DNA of 64,000 nt from Giardia muris (taxonomy: Eukaryota; Fornicata; Diplomonadida; Hexamitidae): assembly GCA_006247105.1 (NCBI GenBank), contig CM016929.1, positions 1,070,338 to 1,134,337 of the forward strand, in the 5' to 3' direction. A program made the translations under genes and the position numbers. Below are positions 28,801 to 34,788 of this stretch, one piece after another. Within the stretch, counting starts at the first letter, position 1; every line of letters begins with the position of its first letter. Below the pieces are notes generated by a model. That model saw only the letters and a list, made by a program, of their open reading frames with translations. It was not told the DNA's origin and ran no database searches.

Positions 28801-30804
28801 GCATTACCACTGAACTTTACGATCTCGTTGCGTGGACTTGTCATGCATTGCTTCCGTCAGGCCATTCTAGCCGGAAGAGAGTCCCTGCCATGCAACGACG
28901 TCGATACGGTCAACCTATTGACCTCCTGCATGCTAAAGGGATTATCACAAACGAAGTACCCTCCAATGGACCTCACGAACTTTGCACGTGTTTCCATGGC
29001 CGATTCGGCCCAATTCAACCTACCTCCGGATTCCATGTACTCGACGTCTGATTGTCGTTATTTGACCATCCTCAACAGGCGTATGGCGAAACTGACCCAG
29101 GGGGATGCTGAGGGGATAGAGGGGATGCTTCTCAAGGAGCTCGTCGTATCTGCTATAGAGGCCTATGACCGAATCCTGATGCGTCAGTTACGAGATAAGA
29201 TGAAGGCGCGGGAGGCGGATGAGAATAGGAAACAGGACTTACATGGGAGTAGCGATTCGTCTGAAGAGAATGATAACCAATCCACATCGGATTCGCGTTC
29301 GACGAGTGCGAGTTCATCAGTATCTGGGGCATCGAGTAGTCAATTGGATACTGGGAGCAGACAGTCTTCAAGAAGCTCGGTTAGTGGGATTTCCGACGTT
29401 CATGATGATTTCGACGATTCTGTTAGTCAGGCACTTAGTTCCGTCTCCAAAAGCTCGTCATTATCGACTCAGAGCACGACAATCTTCCGTCGGACGGATG
29501 GAGGTCTAGCCTTCGCCGAGGATGAGTACGACATCTATTCCTTCCTGTTACTCGGGATCAAGATGACTGATAATTGTCTAGATGGGTCGACCACTGTTAG
29601 TACCAGCGACATTGAGAAGTCCGTCATCAATAGCTTACAACCCAAACGGCGGAAGCTTTTGAATATAGCGACTCCGAATCTGATCAACCATGCCCTTGCA
29701 CAATACAAGAGACAACAGCAAGCCGAGGCGGCCCAAGGCGTCATTCTTAAGTCCGGAAGGGAGAAGGTGGACCCATTCCTTTCCGCGTTATCCTCGGACC
29801 TATCTCCATTGGATGTTCCACTAGTGGTTCCAAAGGAATTCAAGACCAGTGCTGACCTGGAGCTATTCTATACCCAGCTGGAGCTGTACAACGTGACAAG
29901 ACTGACCTTTAACGAGTCACCCCTGACGGACGAGGAGAAGGACTATGTTGCGACGGGACTTGGGCATGAGACCTTCAATTTGATCTATCGGATCATTATC
30001 TCATCTCCCTTCCTACATCAGGTGATGGGGAAGGCGCTAGGGATAGTTACCACGCGTCCAACGTATCAGGCCGATGATATGAAGGCGATGCCGCACATCT
30101 TCAAGAACTACTTGGTTACCCTTCGCCTTTTTAGGACGATACATTTCGGGATGCATGGGAATTACCTCTCCGGTGCCTTCACCCTTGATACCTTCCTCTC
30201 CTCGACCTTCAATCTTAGTGCCTTGAAGACTATTGATGGCCATCTCGGCTTTGGTGCGTATGCGGACCACTGGATCATCTCGGGGCGCGCATATAACAGC
30301 GTTCTTGGTGACGTCCTGAACTACCTGCGAATGATTAACGCCATTCTCCTATCTGCGCCATTAGTCAGGCAGAAGGTGGTTGTCCTGCTGAAGAAGCCGC
30401 AGTCTGCGCCGCGGATCCTTGCGGACGGGAGCATTGTCACGGAGAAGGACGACACGCGCCTTGGTCGACGCCCTCTATTCTATATCACCATCCGTGGGAT
30501 GGAACTTGTGGGCGCACACTATGACTCGGTGCTTGATACGATCTGTGACGTCTCTCCCGAATCTCGTAGTGGGTATGGGAGTGCATACGACCTCTACGCC
30601 TGCTGCGCTACCGTCGATGATAATGCCGCCACACACATTTCGGAGGTGACTGGACGCCAGATGCGCCTACCAACGAATATCGTCCCCGTGCCCTTACGGA
30701 TGGGAGGGTATTGTCAGGCAGTAGTCTACGTCCCTAATCGGACCACCGTCAGTAGCGAGGAATGGAGACGACGAAACCCTCGTTTCGTTGCTCGTATGAT
30801 TTGA
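10891..30804 (+). CDS. Giant, highly divergent dynein heavy chain-like AAA+ protein
   Basis: One uninterrupted frame of 6637 residues, against about 4100-4700 for usual dynein heavy chains. Residues 1 to about 2200 are helical, tail-like sequence. A region at about 2310-2560 follows the order of dynein AAA1, but the P-loop reads GHGSTE (2362-2367) instead of GxGKTE and the Walker B position reads VVIGLEYL (2411-2418). An AAA2-like block near 2750 (GRPLLAVVPQTS) also lacks a P-loop. An intact P-loop, GPSGSGKTT, sits at 3652-3660 in an AAA3-like place. The AAA4-like site near 4300 (CILSVINGTNTCYD) is dead. Stalk-flanking sequence occurs at about 4705-4855, but the region is far too short for a stalk head. 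A Gln/Pro-rich linker lies near 3975 and a Ser-rich one at about 6110-6195. The last ~350 residues resemble the dynein C-terminal domain. The family call rests on motif order, not strong identity; midasin- or RNF213-like AAA proteins are weaker alternatives. Confidence 0.6.
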   Translation: MEEPIDLEGLTSPAFPAIPKPPGATAVVLAPALSLPGALSWCICPALFYATPREVDLRAGRATLLLHLSSTEAVETSVPLHMLYALAEATNTSSDSELPPTPLVSFLRPWNTCNLTLPPREAPLDELGERLLAGAIRRVGWPTDLEGTANDVYKTTIAEARAELQLAMEVTTRSMSHDDESDIQAPARLIAALCPTLPPLFPLYGTSPTATSVVSQQGLPFARNAGYAPEFASNPELVILRRKKFAVLQAFLGNELRYTPTFVLEKSFLEEMAQLHADLIRFQEPLFPPTLGKRFAAFLDRLDEILALVLDHERRLNVLKLHAESLETLAQRVRRHAVALEGKPFIHAAEVFVHSLLPLGLFAFNALVYLQPKTFTEYRLAQLLSETRDALDELVNVAGHSRAIADGEVYPLARRHGLAYRDTLTRKAALYSYLATTSATVNEMQTTELAEYIQGRTSQDWSSLEGFEAVRQAGRLGRHYHGHIHMSEPDEEVPILRQQGDALGSLGAPHGVGSMPTVVREERRVEIREYLTDHSFITVYMVSVRAYAQLLTRLTDECEYEAYLQRMSDFHTKFCFSELVLLSRSDEHAGTFSLRDEMRLVSPIRMSLKYDRLAQTVTFDGGLDGLRAGLQPYDYLKLLMAFVPAYNICDFIDLSLWPLSRLIGNRRLIERLKYAFDVASERTYEFLTDQVAAGHTVAAPMEHSLVDSTQLDQSLSESSSTVSQQRLSHTQLTIDIPRTDSRLQSVDTGLLTDLATSRIIPAAAPPQVTQICLDLPGERLQTLYSRSRLLPLVQTVGLRAQLALPLFNTLSTVIQRVEGYFQRVASDINAAASDFLTFYSSNSSIKAIASLQLQHSNKVLTFEQLSRFILFQDEAIASVPDFEQVAEILGRLDSLEATLRALGRFGGDGAPETLCLEQEQDRGPGLFQDVLSSFDLGLENPEAEGVGEGEGEDEDVEGLDAYFKLFAVQDEAKFLDPLYVGPAVIDVAQIARQLFAHVVELKADIRDKCHQSLRHLADYLSSEVNAVRNLLTSFVLDPNALQSIIDVKAYLTDDRVSRALRRALDWLSQSLICCFGPLSVQLLQQMADVEKALRTILARSASDVVNTNRVKMSRLEGLARTIDNSRTLCPCFVQSGTPSSLSVASESSTSFLAGLLIEAQDLSLLPHDSPADFFLFEPLISLLELASAINATAGNFPQRLHAYRQLVTQAQRKMLGIAQYLSNHVGELMRLGYHDLEAAEKQPLVFQQRFPHLSANIDLSHIHFEFALRADEEAETGTDASNEEKGESEAQIQSQSQLLDYERDFLLSLAIKTSLPIYSTNVSRTDLFGPSGGIDYLVMGDIDFSAIADRQRHGATEADDPRISLLPATGDVDVFVRQLDELLAMEVHIKGTIRDLRRVAFQGHHLVEKETQLSQDRFYVRPVVSMKTKNAYDTRRILLELRLVLREFCIIQLGVDRWNRYVTRATHGTWQKTISPIEVLLNYALPLCSIVINLYDLRRLHGRGVDWPVSDYPSDELIQILEQNVSMIRTLHGRINQPERFSIVLPFALDDATENDSDVDLSQCAAASQRRELPALTYAPWTEYLKYAQELQLNFAAPVVLIHILRMPNLFEYHYHAISDFSERLAEDRSDLARAGSYKALVLSHTPSRFFLSHFEKDHLFFSALVAIANNVLTDEEALKQLKIIDGILHSIILECTYDIPIGMSALSQPWNRVARCVLITPPNADSVIQEALASLAPILNNIGYSHGTVRGVPEFLERLFSHIAIGSQITTTRYLPPRYQAHREIIQQQRYTAQIEAFARYLECTAWLMSYLYKALVRCSQLLYALLQISVHGSTIETDARCTFRMPETAEERALALAARPLFHDSCLIATLLSHTEIEQLREFAVRWMEICTTRFHRRCLPMVGLIYDKELCLSLSQMCRELTLMYGRLTRGWSEGLLNNLQLITRYVTTLGVNPPEAVMALRHSNVFEDYVVPTSNPVRPSTAPKRIIPLFNGKHYPSALMFVLCPNIYCGNFLIVQHVFRGIPSLSIGLLPGVDSFLIDRTRRAVSDPYQGPVLSQIVGITSVDEVMRFSRPCLAPIHPYVLSDTIVPLMGEEIARNSSLAWAEFTQALQKYERSIQEQLASLSKVDGQVDPTQPPTPTAAMPGNQFLTHEAVKAQVPPNGPNKVGGNDFARIYLEACKLFDEFFTSYHFRSIVVVISTYIRTAYTRILGEVVAGNPAPRALGSLMNLLGYLGKAIEQGVICGRKGIVHRRAVVSRLREWFDLLADARKLFSQCQGPGVLSIVPSFPLIYLQHKQNRLCLTSDRGSYAIDVGPYWFGAANLFDAFLRLSPRQLGLMNKILAAIFERSIVFLVCNSEKGHGSTELFLVITALTRYLCQRPTFCLFSEFTFARNMQHLVAAILAGNIAVVIGLEYLPNWQLLELCTFAENLREKRGPIQGVLFTDPETLVTRAASFEDFKDRLGTVIFFVPEMNASTCVNEVYYVEPNTQRTGDAPVLPLGSLGNAPAEVSGTTLREQNVSDYYDYVFTSSTRLDTIVLPFRVRTVINFETESPEQVYIAQSPEFGRAFYEISTFLRACNNYTYRFVASDIQLIQARVKDRSNAFYVAALTLDLILRQNLNFVLRPLSNANLPELFSQLVSSAFGLDKVSTVQLHKMGKAFWGYIKTNLYALNMLSEPTVDETSILMRAGAARQASTINVHATFTKYFTDHISKYVSPRFYNYIVTFSQLHQLPHLLVTDVVFTVELLRSGRPLLAVVPQTSYVRAFASVLCSLHGWHETYVIDARSLQSCLKRITIREGQAALKVSQANLAYQEAIHAGKPAEKPSAEARVEELIIISPPTVEVLRNMMDQITGMFLHYPVLIDELNCTFYQIERGRGPYFMICISPDTLREMGDTIGLFTNRAFLFPSIEGSSGCAKLICGSFSMEPEVLLRHCELNTSAWQKDLSRMSFRSPDLLLFSRGYESRMLHSVTRETYLQKAAARISALPIILRSIVTYTYNTFSRVLSCVNSIEDVFAIRAMFYYFLLRLGIVDVVRRPLQSDFLETNLRDISRFQGDAEAVMNERIIRINEFSGYTSGAGPMAQIGTFGYLLNLSLTQTSGFSGLEQVLSPEQLFIIEHYRKTFKEERQIAMQTPEQPYEVRTEVPPPPANADDVQLAFARQAVQNSLQCAFYGKYASNNKTFLADEIWPFPDVAGFATTDFQAITEVMKSMQGSGRSPETNAQAVLERHSEGAIPQLGLGFCGSLSFDLTPTFALNALFTPSDHFTAFANITVPIVAALWNACSLFTTIFGNGKIHLQKGPGTYTKWLARKYADSLKQLRNPETDKVALHGLGALAALVQYERDSDVLDSALANQLRTNLGNIPIDYSGVPMTLTTRIFTEFMEHTLSGLPKDLPSKLSFRGHDLARINSAETCFGYIDYSGGLNTNQKSADYNTFTFQAEFRLYEFGFGVLRNVHDVSDRTLLERDIHGIAERFLHNKYTSLKAIKKKANLEHQKLLRDREDAMFTRLMPHVRSRDSDNQNNADAVELRKLARPQPEDPYMSSDEDDGVPVWISPEEAETDDSDSEGGEKDQMNAAERIQRGLPRSLHLTSADRLYVESHLLQLDSGESTSVQNVATNPVHFSPHHCALIVAMGCAMLTPSSVCLTGPSGSGKTTIMKAAKLVMRDLIAPEFFLLTDGHSESTVQALIRTIAARCLQRNYVTAARARLLGNSALSERDDYVLDYTDTYCYPSLHLHCSDIRDDAPVDGHLALLLRDHMVHLDEGGTVPSPIYIDAPFDLKSGVMTLSDISLLVEGTSRNPLVKFCSLTAEMPAQTESFLVGLYRRSFPQQPELWFYQYVSGFFLARGSFPESLTDTYPIFCNMVNNLISAILSGGSLSEGLQKLISEADDQARIDGLTDESEPSIITLLRRNGDSFIGRTGVHTLFGALRGMPQIGHNEMTDIGERFASLCFLGYLDSTGLEPAVPEAALQQQQAQPQPPQQPQQQPPSVHIVEPGAVKHGGSGRRTKDISKPALNVAKRDEGPWSDVKAALLTRFALYPSWEAYLINRSIHLGRKLIGEAPKTVFEPAASPLTRYIPINRLLNPTMTGSYLGHVDGIIDERPALLSLSYHTINAFWFAHMLLLVRALPTFDPFLVGRVFHTFLYVRSIRELNQARFQTIIRHPQYTRRAGALSGLQSGDPFHAARMNIAKRAVPFSGKIYVSMHRGKTNLAKKGISQELLDYMDSMAIAENRAWNRTLRKATSSLVVEDGVSAADETLLRIEMLNQARVRRARTQGLEVMCLPLAALLALRPSKCILSVINGTNTCYDAIVSSFLAISGFELLTIERLRSLDTLAAQGTILIDLVALTQAGNPIKNYLMEMISSVVHDSNDAEFLLLITILRLSMALALGVHPTTIYPVQKVPRDVTNGFITWSCLNSGLPYRVVGNGRDLALLPAKLNSWSGLRGKSVEMLRQDRKEKLSSFLLPAAHDIVVTAPRSLLISSASGNTPVYELLARTIEPLCTMDGLFSAEEALAVCTLACASVGLRITPDRRFLPGLLSLNFTLIVVDDLPLGSQTSTLPTGRVVLEARSYSDYLRIPYFNSIKSPAFELLRHLSMGLRTFRQEQTNTNKGTTQDAQKMLLASNSNVTARRQELRLNLLEHHFTDILSIFKLSRCGIPADPPNRVFRRGNTARRVFLATFKYTYVVAAHSIYAFAFRFTRAPIPTIVRFTRLCARLTDLIYQRLDSFFGCIETLNMALMAFEGFAASSKTKCRVLDLTRLSSDLISRIVASAVAAVERQQSAGKAFQSAYADRTRNLQAAVAEAVVTRDILYSIMEALKVEIRLYEAIVQVGYLDAILCAAYLCFSQTECLPEDVCYQCLLNGDCGDVTASLRHYIGLAKEGTIVSAFTAAMVVILNSSSIEARVPLFKKTQEALLQDHGVVGILGSVPGRPFFLSHMLSVLSLDTPMFIIMKALNIAWKPRDPEQVVLNSAAIYDLVGTQLYVVTHTAGLATAALLEGLHKGYRGHVFVQDTKKVLENLADNTMATNITNLYLKRVIRVDLTSPPDEFKRALQLDNHDVADSALREGGGEMSNPLDVEDPEALVNPCVVFEGIPKYSRVCLIHNFGAPTANLANISVLRSIYFGNSESRMSLIFELHPGVDFMTAATRSRLLTQDAIDRFSALVPIYYSRTPPETGEDQDHLENMTLYISSLITEALFGERTSGRAFIESFFSHVVTLSIGLFNLARVLSGYLTSIAPGCDSLNSLYSASVVPEHAARMVQVLSFSLKSPEAKEAQLQSLGHIIRLGASVTHPAIVKHAFIAAAVEGKVTKLDIDTEFNIACLEYAVVMTTGAQIARSVANGIAIVVAVMEELSAVHFPATIFISNELLDDLKHRLQVASQRYSGMLLQKYSAEPLPIPKEQMVAKKLVSLRLYRPMIHAVRENPAGIKNFLSATIMPRLNEQIFRLVDPRMGAALQCILSVLFFSTVDIFGGGAGGDQENSSMRRACAQLLAGRCVIRDMVRMATSQQLANAFLLESRFSVLNRYTKQQLAAIEKYGSVTEIIPEICTISPRITYAWLVVTILSRYNSVVAEALPWFAQNHSSFVALALTDKPLLAALAYYAQQQQQSAPKRPGMERLLPKVHQEALKKNAIVNLPPNMITPTGIVIFAMYCIHIVLRPEQITEAGEDVLTFMSALVGDSPTLLYNRVCSNASLGTSGINHSPIKALLPPKASETPDSSDSKPSLTPKQRIVNEIQPGFECLLRFVSCDPTGFRFPEKLISDDFFSLFEMADTVFDTYEFLRLPSTTSSALACGLIFYDSCIAVETVLQFVLLHTRRDETPIRLLKLPTLADFLGSIVILPIEMALGGYVLMDRLMEQLIKHSVASEHGSIKPFFILVSSCICGESMLYPPRAGRVRMTLTHKLGSIGALKRFIDFAHPTSFYLRMPTSLVTGFTHTFCLAVAITSMNLRTIWNREAIPEVALPLNFTISLRGLVMHCFRQAILAGRESLPCNDVDTVNLLTSCMLKGLSQTKYPPMDLTNFARVSMADSAQFNLPPDSMYSTSDCRYLTILNRRMAKLTQGDAEGIEGMLLKELVVSAIEAYDRILMRQLRDKMKAREADENRKQDLHGSSDSSEENDNQSTSDSRSTSASSSVSGASSSQLDTGSRQSSRSSVSGISDVHDDFDDSVSQALSSVSKSSSLSTQSTTIFRRTDGGLAFAEDEYDIYSFLLLGIKMTDNCLDGSTTVSTSDIEKSVINSLQPKRRKLLNIATPNLINHALAQYKRQQQAEAAQGVILKSGREKVDPFLSALSSDLSPLDVPLVVPKEFKTSADLELFYTQLELYNVTRLTFNESPLTDEEKDYVATGLGHETFNLIYRIIISSPFLHQVMGKALGIVTTRPTYQADDMKAMPHIFKNYLVTLRLFRTIHFGMHGNYLSGAFTLDTFLSSTFNLSALKTIDGHLGFGAYADHWIISGRAYNSVLGDVLNYLRMINAILLSAPLVRQKVVVLLKKPQSAPRILADGSIVTEKDDTRLGRRPLFYITIRGMELVGAHYDSVLDTICDVSPESRSGYGSAYDLYACCATVDDNAATHISEVTGRQMRLPTNIVPVPLRMGGYCQAVVYVPNRTTVSSEEWRRRNPRFVARMI

Positions 30805-30977
30805 CCTCTCACTTTAACCTCGGCTCTGACGAGAAAAAGGTCTTACTGATGAGTGATGGCATGTGTCTGTGAACCCCTTGAGATCCTACCCCACCCTGCA
30901 TCAGTACGACTTCCCTTCTCGTCCTCCTTCTTCATGGGGAGGGAAGAGAAGAGGAGGTCAGAAAAAAAGAAAAGGGC
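30805..30977 (+). promoter_or_regulatory. Intergenic region and A-rich promoter of CDK gene
   Basis: 173 bases between the giant gene and the CDK. A purine-rich block ending in CAGAAAAAAAGAAAAGGGC lies directly before the CDK ATG and is the likely initiator. No AGTRAA signal was found right after the giant gene's stop; ACTTTAA is the nearest A/T-rich piece. No RNA gene was recognised. Confidence 0.4.
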
Positions 30978-31898
30978 ATGAGCTCGACGCCAGCCTCGGC
31001 CACCTCGATCGACCGTTACCGAAAGCTGACGAAACTCGGAGAGGGGACGTACGGGGAGGTCTACAAGGCGCTTGACACTGTCACGAACGAGACTGTTGCG
31101 ATCAAGCGAATTCGTCTTGAGCATGAGGAGGAGGGGGTGCCGGGGACGGCGATCCGCGAGGTCTCCCTCCTCAAGGAGCTGCAGCACAGGAACATAGTGG
31201 AGCTCAAGTCCGTGATACACCATAACCATAGGCTTCATCTAATCTTCGAGTTTGCAGAGCACGATTTGAAGAAATACTTGGATAAGGCGGAGAGTGTCAG
31301 CCCGACAGTCATCAAGGGCCTACTACACCAGCTCCTGCTCGGCGTCAACTTCTGCCACAGTCGTCGGTGCTTACATCGTGATCTGAAGCCTCAGAACCTT
31401 CTCCTGTGCACGAATCCTGACTCGGAGGTTCCTATCCTTAAGATCGCCGACTTTGGGCTAGCCAGAGCCTTTGGAATCCCCATTCGGCAGTTCACTCACG
31501 AGATCATCACGTTGTGGTACCGACCTCCTGAGATCCTACTGGGAAGTAGGCATTACAGTACTTCGGTCGATGTTTGGTCTGTCGCCTGCATCTGGGCCGA
31601 AATGCTACTCAAGGCGCCGCTCTTCCCAGGAGATAGCGAGATCGACCAATTGTTCAAGATTTTCGAGGTTCTTGGTCTTCCAGACGACAATACCTGGCCA
31701 GGCGTCACCAGCTTACCCGATTGGAAGCCTACGTTCCCGAAGTTCCGTGGAAAGACCTTAAAGCGCGTCATTGGCGACAGACTCGATGATGAGGGGTTTG
31801 CACTTCTTTCGGCGATGTTGGAGATGGATCCTGTCCGTCGTATCAGTGCCAAGGCCGCCCTTGAGCACCCGTACTTCTCGCACGGTCTGGAGGACTGA
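30978..31898 (+). CDS. Cyclin-dependent kinase (CDK1/2-like)
   Basis: 306 residues, the typical single-domain CDK length. GEGTYG (21-26) carries the inhibitory Thr24/Tyr25 pair, K43 is the ATP lysine, and the cyclin-binding helix reads PGTAIRE (55-61), a one-residue variant of [15 protein letters not shown] (133-140), DFG (158-160) and a T-loop with T173 in [14 protein letters not shown] complete the CDK signature. Cell-cycle CDKs have the same layout, with T173 the expected target of a CDK-activating kinase. The preserved Thr-Tyr pair implies Wee1/Cdc25-type control may apply. Whether it is the mitotic CDK or a relative with another cyclin cannot be told from sequence alone. Confidence 0.9.
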   Translation: MSSTPASATSIDRYRKLTKLGEGTYGEVYKALDTVTNETVAIKRIRLEHEEEGVPGTAIREVSLLKELQHRNIVELKSVIHHNHRLHLIFEFAEHDLKKYLDKAESVSPTVIKGLLHQLLLGVNFCHSRRCLHRDLKPQNLLLCTNPDSEVPILKIADFGLARAFGIPIRQFTHEIITLWYRPPEILLGSRHYSTSVDVWSVACIWAEMLLKAPLFPGDSEIDQLFKIFEVLGLPDDNTWPGVTSLPDWKPTFPKFRGKTLKRVIGDRLDDEGFALLSAMLEMDPVRRISAKAALEHPYFSHGLED

Positions 31899-31961
31899 TC
31901 TCGTTGGTATTCGTGGGCATGAAGAAGGGGAGAAAGAGGAGGTGTGTAAAACGAAAGAAGA

Positions 31962-34205
31962 ATGAAAATGACAGACGATGATAAAGATAGCTCAGACTCG
32001 TTCGGGGAGCCTCCCGAGAGCTCGGACTTCACCACGGACAATGACATAAGTAGCCCTCTTGACGCCTCAACCCCCTCCGAGTTTGAAAGGTCTGGAGACG
32101 AGCTTTCCTCATCCTCGGATAACGGTGGCCATGGAGACCCTTTGGACGAACTCAACCCTCTTTTTCAGATGGATAAGGATGCCGTCTATAACATCTGGGG
32201 TCAAATCGTTGGATCAAGGTCCAAGGACATCGCACCAGATGGTACAAGCCTAGATACCTTTCTGCAACGGAATCAGAACCCTGAGGACTTCTACAAGACC
32301 GTCTATGACCCAGACAAGGGATATGTTCGAGTAGACCTTTCCCCTTCTGAGCTGGAGCTGGTTCGTGCCGTCATGTTATCCAAAAGTTATGATAAGAGCG
32401 TTGCGCGACAAAACGTTCAGACCTGTCTCATCAACAAGAACAAGCCTAGGACTGCTCTCACAAAGGATGTGGTTGGTCCGAAAAGGAACTACACCCCCAG
32501 ATCGTACCTCGAGGCTGTCGAGCGTATGCGTGAGAAGATGGAAAGGGGAGAGTACGTATATGAGCCCGATAAGTACAAGGTCGACGAGAACAGGGAGCTT
32601 GGGATCAGCACGAAGGACTTGTGGGACGAAGCAAGCACCTTACCCCCACACTCGGGCGTTGGACGAGCAGAGCCGTATGTCAACCCGCTACGGCCCCCTG
32701 TTCCAGGACATGCGGCCAGTTACAACCCCCCGCTTGATTACCTCGACGGAGACAAAGAAATCGTTCCGGTCTCATTGCGCCGCCTCAAGCGCTATGAGGG
32801 GTTAGCACAGGAGCAATATGAGAGGTGCGTTCTGCTATATACAAACCCACGCGAACGTCCGAAGCCACGCGAAGACATTGAGTCACTACTCCCCATTCTT
32901 CCCAATCGGGAGCTTCTTAAGCCATTTCCAAGCATGTGCGCGTACCTCATACGGACGGGGACGCGTTCCATCGAAGGGCTAACGTTTTCTCCAAGCGGGC
33001 TGTTCTTTGCCGCTGGCGGGCGCGACGGAGTACTCAGAGTGTTTGAGACCATGTCTGGCCGTCAGCTCCGCGCAATCCCAGTCCTCTCCCTCAAGCGTTT
33101 GCAGGAGAAGAGTAAGGCCTTCACAGAGTACGCCATCAACGATTGCAAGTGGGCACCACGCTTCGACATCTCCCTCATCGCCGTCTGTGCCGGAGATGAG
33201 CTCATCTTTGTTGACCCGGGGGTGACGGAACGCGGAATGTACGGACAGGTGCGCGAACAGACCAGATCGTTCTTCAATGCACGGCCAGAAGAGGTCGATC
33301 CGGCACCACACATGTATTGGGAGCTTCAGGGCGGGATCGCCGCCGGAGGCCATTCGTACACCCGTGGCTATGTGCATGAGCATGCAGGCCCCATTGGGGA
33401 AGGCTCGGAAGATGATGATGCAGAAAAGGAACGATTCCTCAAGGAGAAGTATCAACGCGGACATGACGGTGGGATCGACCCTGACGTCTACTCGAACTAT
33501 TATCGACTCACCCGTTATGTCCTGGCTCGTGTTAAGCACACGAACCTCGTCACCCTGTGTAATTGGCATCCCAAAGGAGATTACATCATCTCCCTCAGTA
33601 CGGGGGAACATAGCCGTGCGGAGCTGACCGTGCATCAGATATCGAAGCGTCGTAGCTTCAACCCACTTAAGAAGCAGAAGGGGAAGATAGTTAGTGCGCA
33701 CTTCCTTCCCGACTCGGCTTCGCTCGTCATCCTTTCGGAGAGAAGTATCAGTAACTATAATCTTCAAGACTTCAGTCGCGAGAAGAAGCTCTATCCATCC
33801 GTGGGGAGTATCATGGCATCTACCGTCGGGCGAGGTGATAATCTCGTCGTAGGTGGGTCAAGTGCTGCGTGTGCATATTTCCCAGGTCTAATGGGACAAC
33901 AACCAGCCTCTAGACTCCACTACCATACTGCACCGATCAGAAGTCTTGATCTTCATCCCTGCGGTGGCCTCCTTGCCACCTGCTCCGATGATGGGGTCGT
34001 TCACATCTCAAGGATCGTTGATCCACCACTTGCCCAACGAGATAGGGTATTTGACTCACTTCGCGAGAAGATGCTGCCATGCGTCGTCCTGGCGAAGGAG
34101 CAGCGGGAAGGCGACCACGCGGGGATCCATCGGGTGGTGTGGCATCCCTCCCAGCCCTGGTTGCTTAGCGCTGGAACCGATGGGCAAATTCGGCTCTGGA
34201 GGTGA
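31962..34205 (+). CDS. ERB1: Ribosome biogenesis protein Erb1/BOP1
   Basis: 747 residues. An acidic, Ser/Asp-rich N-terminus (about 1-60) precedes the BOP1NT domain, with the family marker PGHAASYNPPLDYL at about 247-260. Next come LRRLKRYEGLAQEQYERCVLLYTNPR and the LLPILPNRELLKPFPS segment. WD40 repeats start near residue 333 (IEGLTFSPSGLFFAAGGRDGVLRVF) and run to the end, which closes with LLSAGTDGQIRLWR. Erb1 works with Nop7/Pes1 and Ytm1 in processing of the 27S pre-rRNA and 60S assembly in the nucleolus. Two ATGs (31962, 31968) are in frame two codons apart; either could be used. AGTGAA follows the stop by six bases. Confidence 0.92.
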   Translation: MKMTDDDKDSSDSFGEPPESSDFTTDNDISSPLDASTPSEFERSGDELSSSSDNGGHGDPLDELNPLFQMDKDAVYNIWGQIVGSRSKDIAPDGTSLDTFLQRNQNPEDFYKTVYDPDKGYVRVDLSPSELELVRAVMLSKSYDKSVARQNVQTCLINKNKPRTALTKDVVGPKRNYTPRSYLEAVERMREKMERGEYVYEPDKYKVDENRELGISTKDLWDEASTLPPHSGVGRAEPYVNPLRPPVPGHAASYNPPLDYLDGDKEIVPVSLRRLKRYEGLAQEQYERCVLLYTNPRERPKPREDIESLLPILPNRELLKPFPSMCAYLIRTGTRSIEGLTFSPSGLFFAAGGRDGVLRVFETMSGRQLRAIPVLSLKRLQEKSKAFTEYAINDCKWAPRFDISLIAVCAGDELIFVDPGVTERGMYGQVREQTRSFFNARPEEVDPAPHMYWELQGGIAAGGHSYTRGYVHEHAGPIGEGSEDDDAEKERFLKEKYQRGHDGGIDPDVYSNYYRLTRYVLARVKHTNLVTLCNWHPKGDYIISLSTGEHSRAELTVHQISKRRSFNPLKKQKGKIVSAHFLPDSASLVILSERSISNYNLQDFSREKKLYPSVGSIMASTVGRGDNLVVGGSSAACAYFPGLMGQQPASRLHYHTAPIRSLDLHPCGGLLATCSDDGVVHISRIVDPPLAQRDRVFDSLREKMLPCVVLAKEQREGDHAGIHRVVWHPSQPWLLSAGTDGQIRLWR

Positions 34206-34211
34206 AATCAA

Positions 34212-34217
34212 AGTGAA
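34212..34217 (+). terminator. AGTGAA poly(A) signal of ERB1
   Basis: AGTGAA six bases after the stop codon, matching the Giardia AGTRAA signal. The next gene's ATG is only 45 bases further on. Confidence 0.6.
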
Positions 34218-34261
34218 ATCTGGTCCAGAATAAGGTCGGAAGCACAATAGTACGCAGATAA

Positions 34262-34711
34262 ATGTCGGCGAGTGGAGAGCCAATGTATCCGAAGCAGGCG
34301 GGTAACCTGAAGAAGGGTGACTACATCGTGATGAAGGACGTCTTCCCGTGCAAGGTCAGCGAGATCTCGACCTCGAAGACCGGAAAGCATGGCCATGCGA
34401 AGTGTTCAATCACTGCCATCGACATCTTCACCGGGAAGAAGTATGAGGACTCATGCCCATCCTCCCACAACGTCATGTGCCCGAACGTTTCCCGCACGGA
34501 CTACCTCCTGATCAACCTGGACGATGAGTATGCCTTCTACTTCGACCAGAATGACGCCGAGCAGCAGGTCAAGCTCCCGCTCGAGAACGACGAGCTGATG
34601 ACGGAGCTTCGCGCTGCCTTCGAGGCCGGTGACAAGAGTGTCCTCATCAACATCCAGCGTGCCATGAATACTGAGGGTATCGTCGGCTTCAAGACAGAAA
34701 ACATCAAGTGA
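34262..34711 (+). CDS. EIF5A: Translation factor eIF5A
   Basis: 149 residues. The hypusine loop STSKTGKHGHAK is intact, with the modified lysine at K42. The rest follows the eIF5A fold: an SH3-like N-terminal domain and an OB-fold C-terminal domain from about residue 75. eIF5A relieves ribosome stalling and aids termination, and needs deoxyhypusine synthase acting on K42. Flanking residues are fully conserved, so modification is expected. The ATG follows an A/T-rich stretch (GCAGATAA). The upstream neighbour Erb1 is on the same strand, but spacing and separate poly(A) signals suggest independent transcripts. Confidence 0.96.
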   Translation: MSASGEPMYPKQAGNLKKGDYIVMKDVFPCKVSEISTSKTGKHGHAKCSITAIDIFTGKKYEDSCPSSHNVMCPNVSRTDYLLINLDDEYAFYFDQNDAEQQVKLPLENDELMTELRAAFEAGDKSVLINIQRAMNTEGIVGFKTENIK

Positions 34712-34731
34712 TCAGGTAAACAGATGGTCAA

Positions 34732-34737
34732 AGTGAA
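34732..34737 (+). terminator. AGTGAA poly(A) signal of eIF5A gene
   Basis: AGTGAA 20 bases after the eIF5A stop, in the 77-base gap before the convergent NAA15 stop. Confidence 0.55.
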
Positions 34738-34788
34738 TCCTGAGGACTCATATCCCTCTCAAACAGGCCCTTGTACCGACTTTCCCGT

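Noticed and set aside
10891..30804. Midasin or RNF213-type giant AAA protein
   Set aside because: There is no MIDAS domain or RING finger, and the order of blocks around the stalk base and C-terminus fits dynein better. Kept as a weak alternative.
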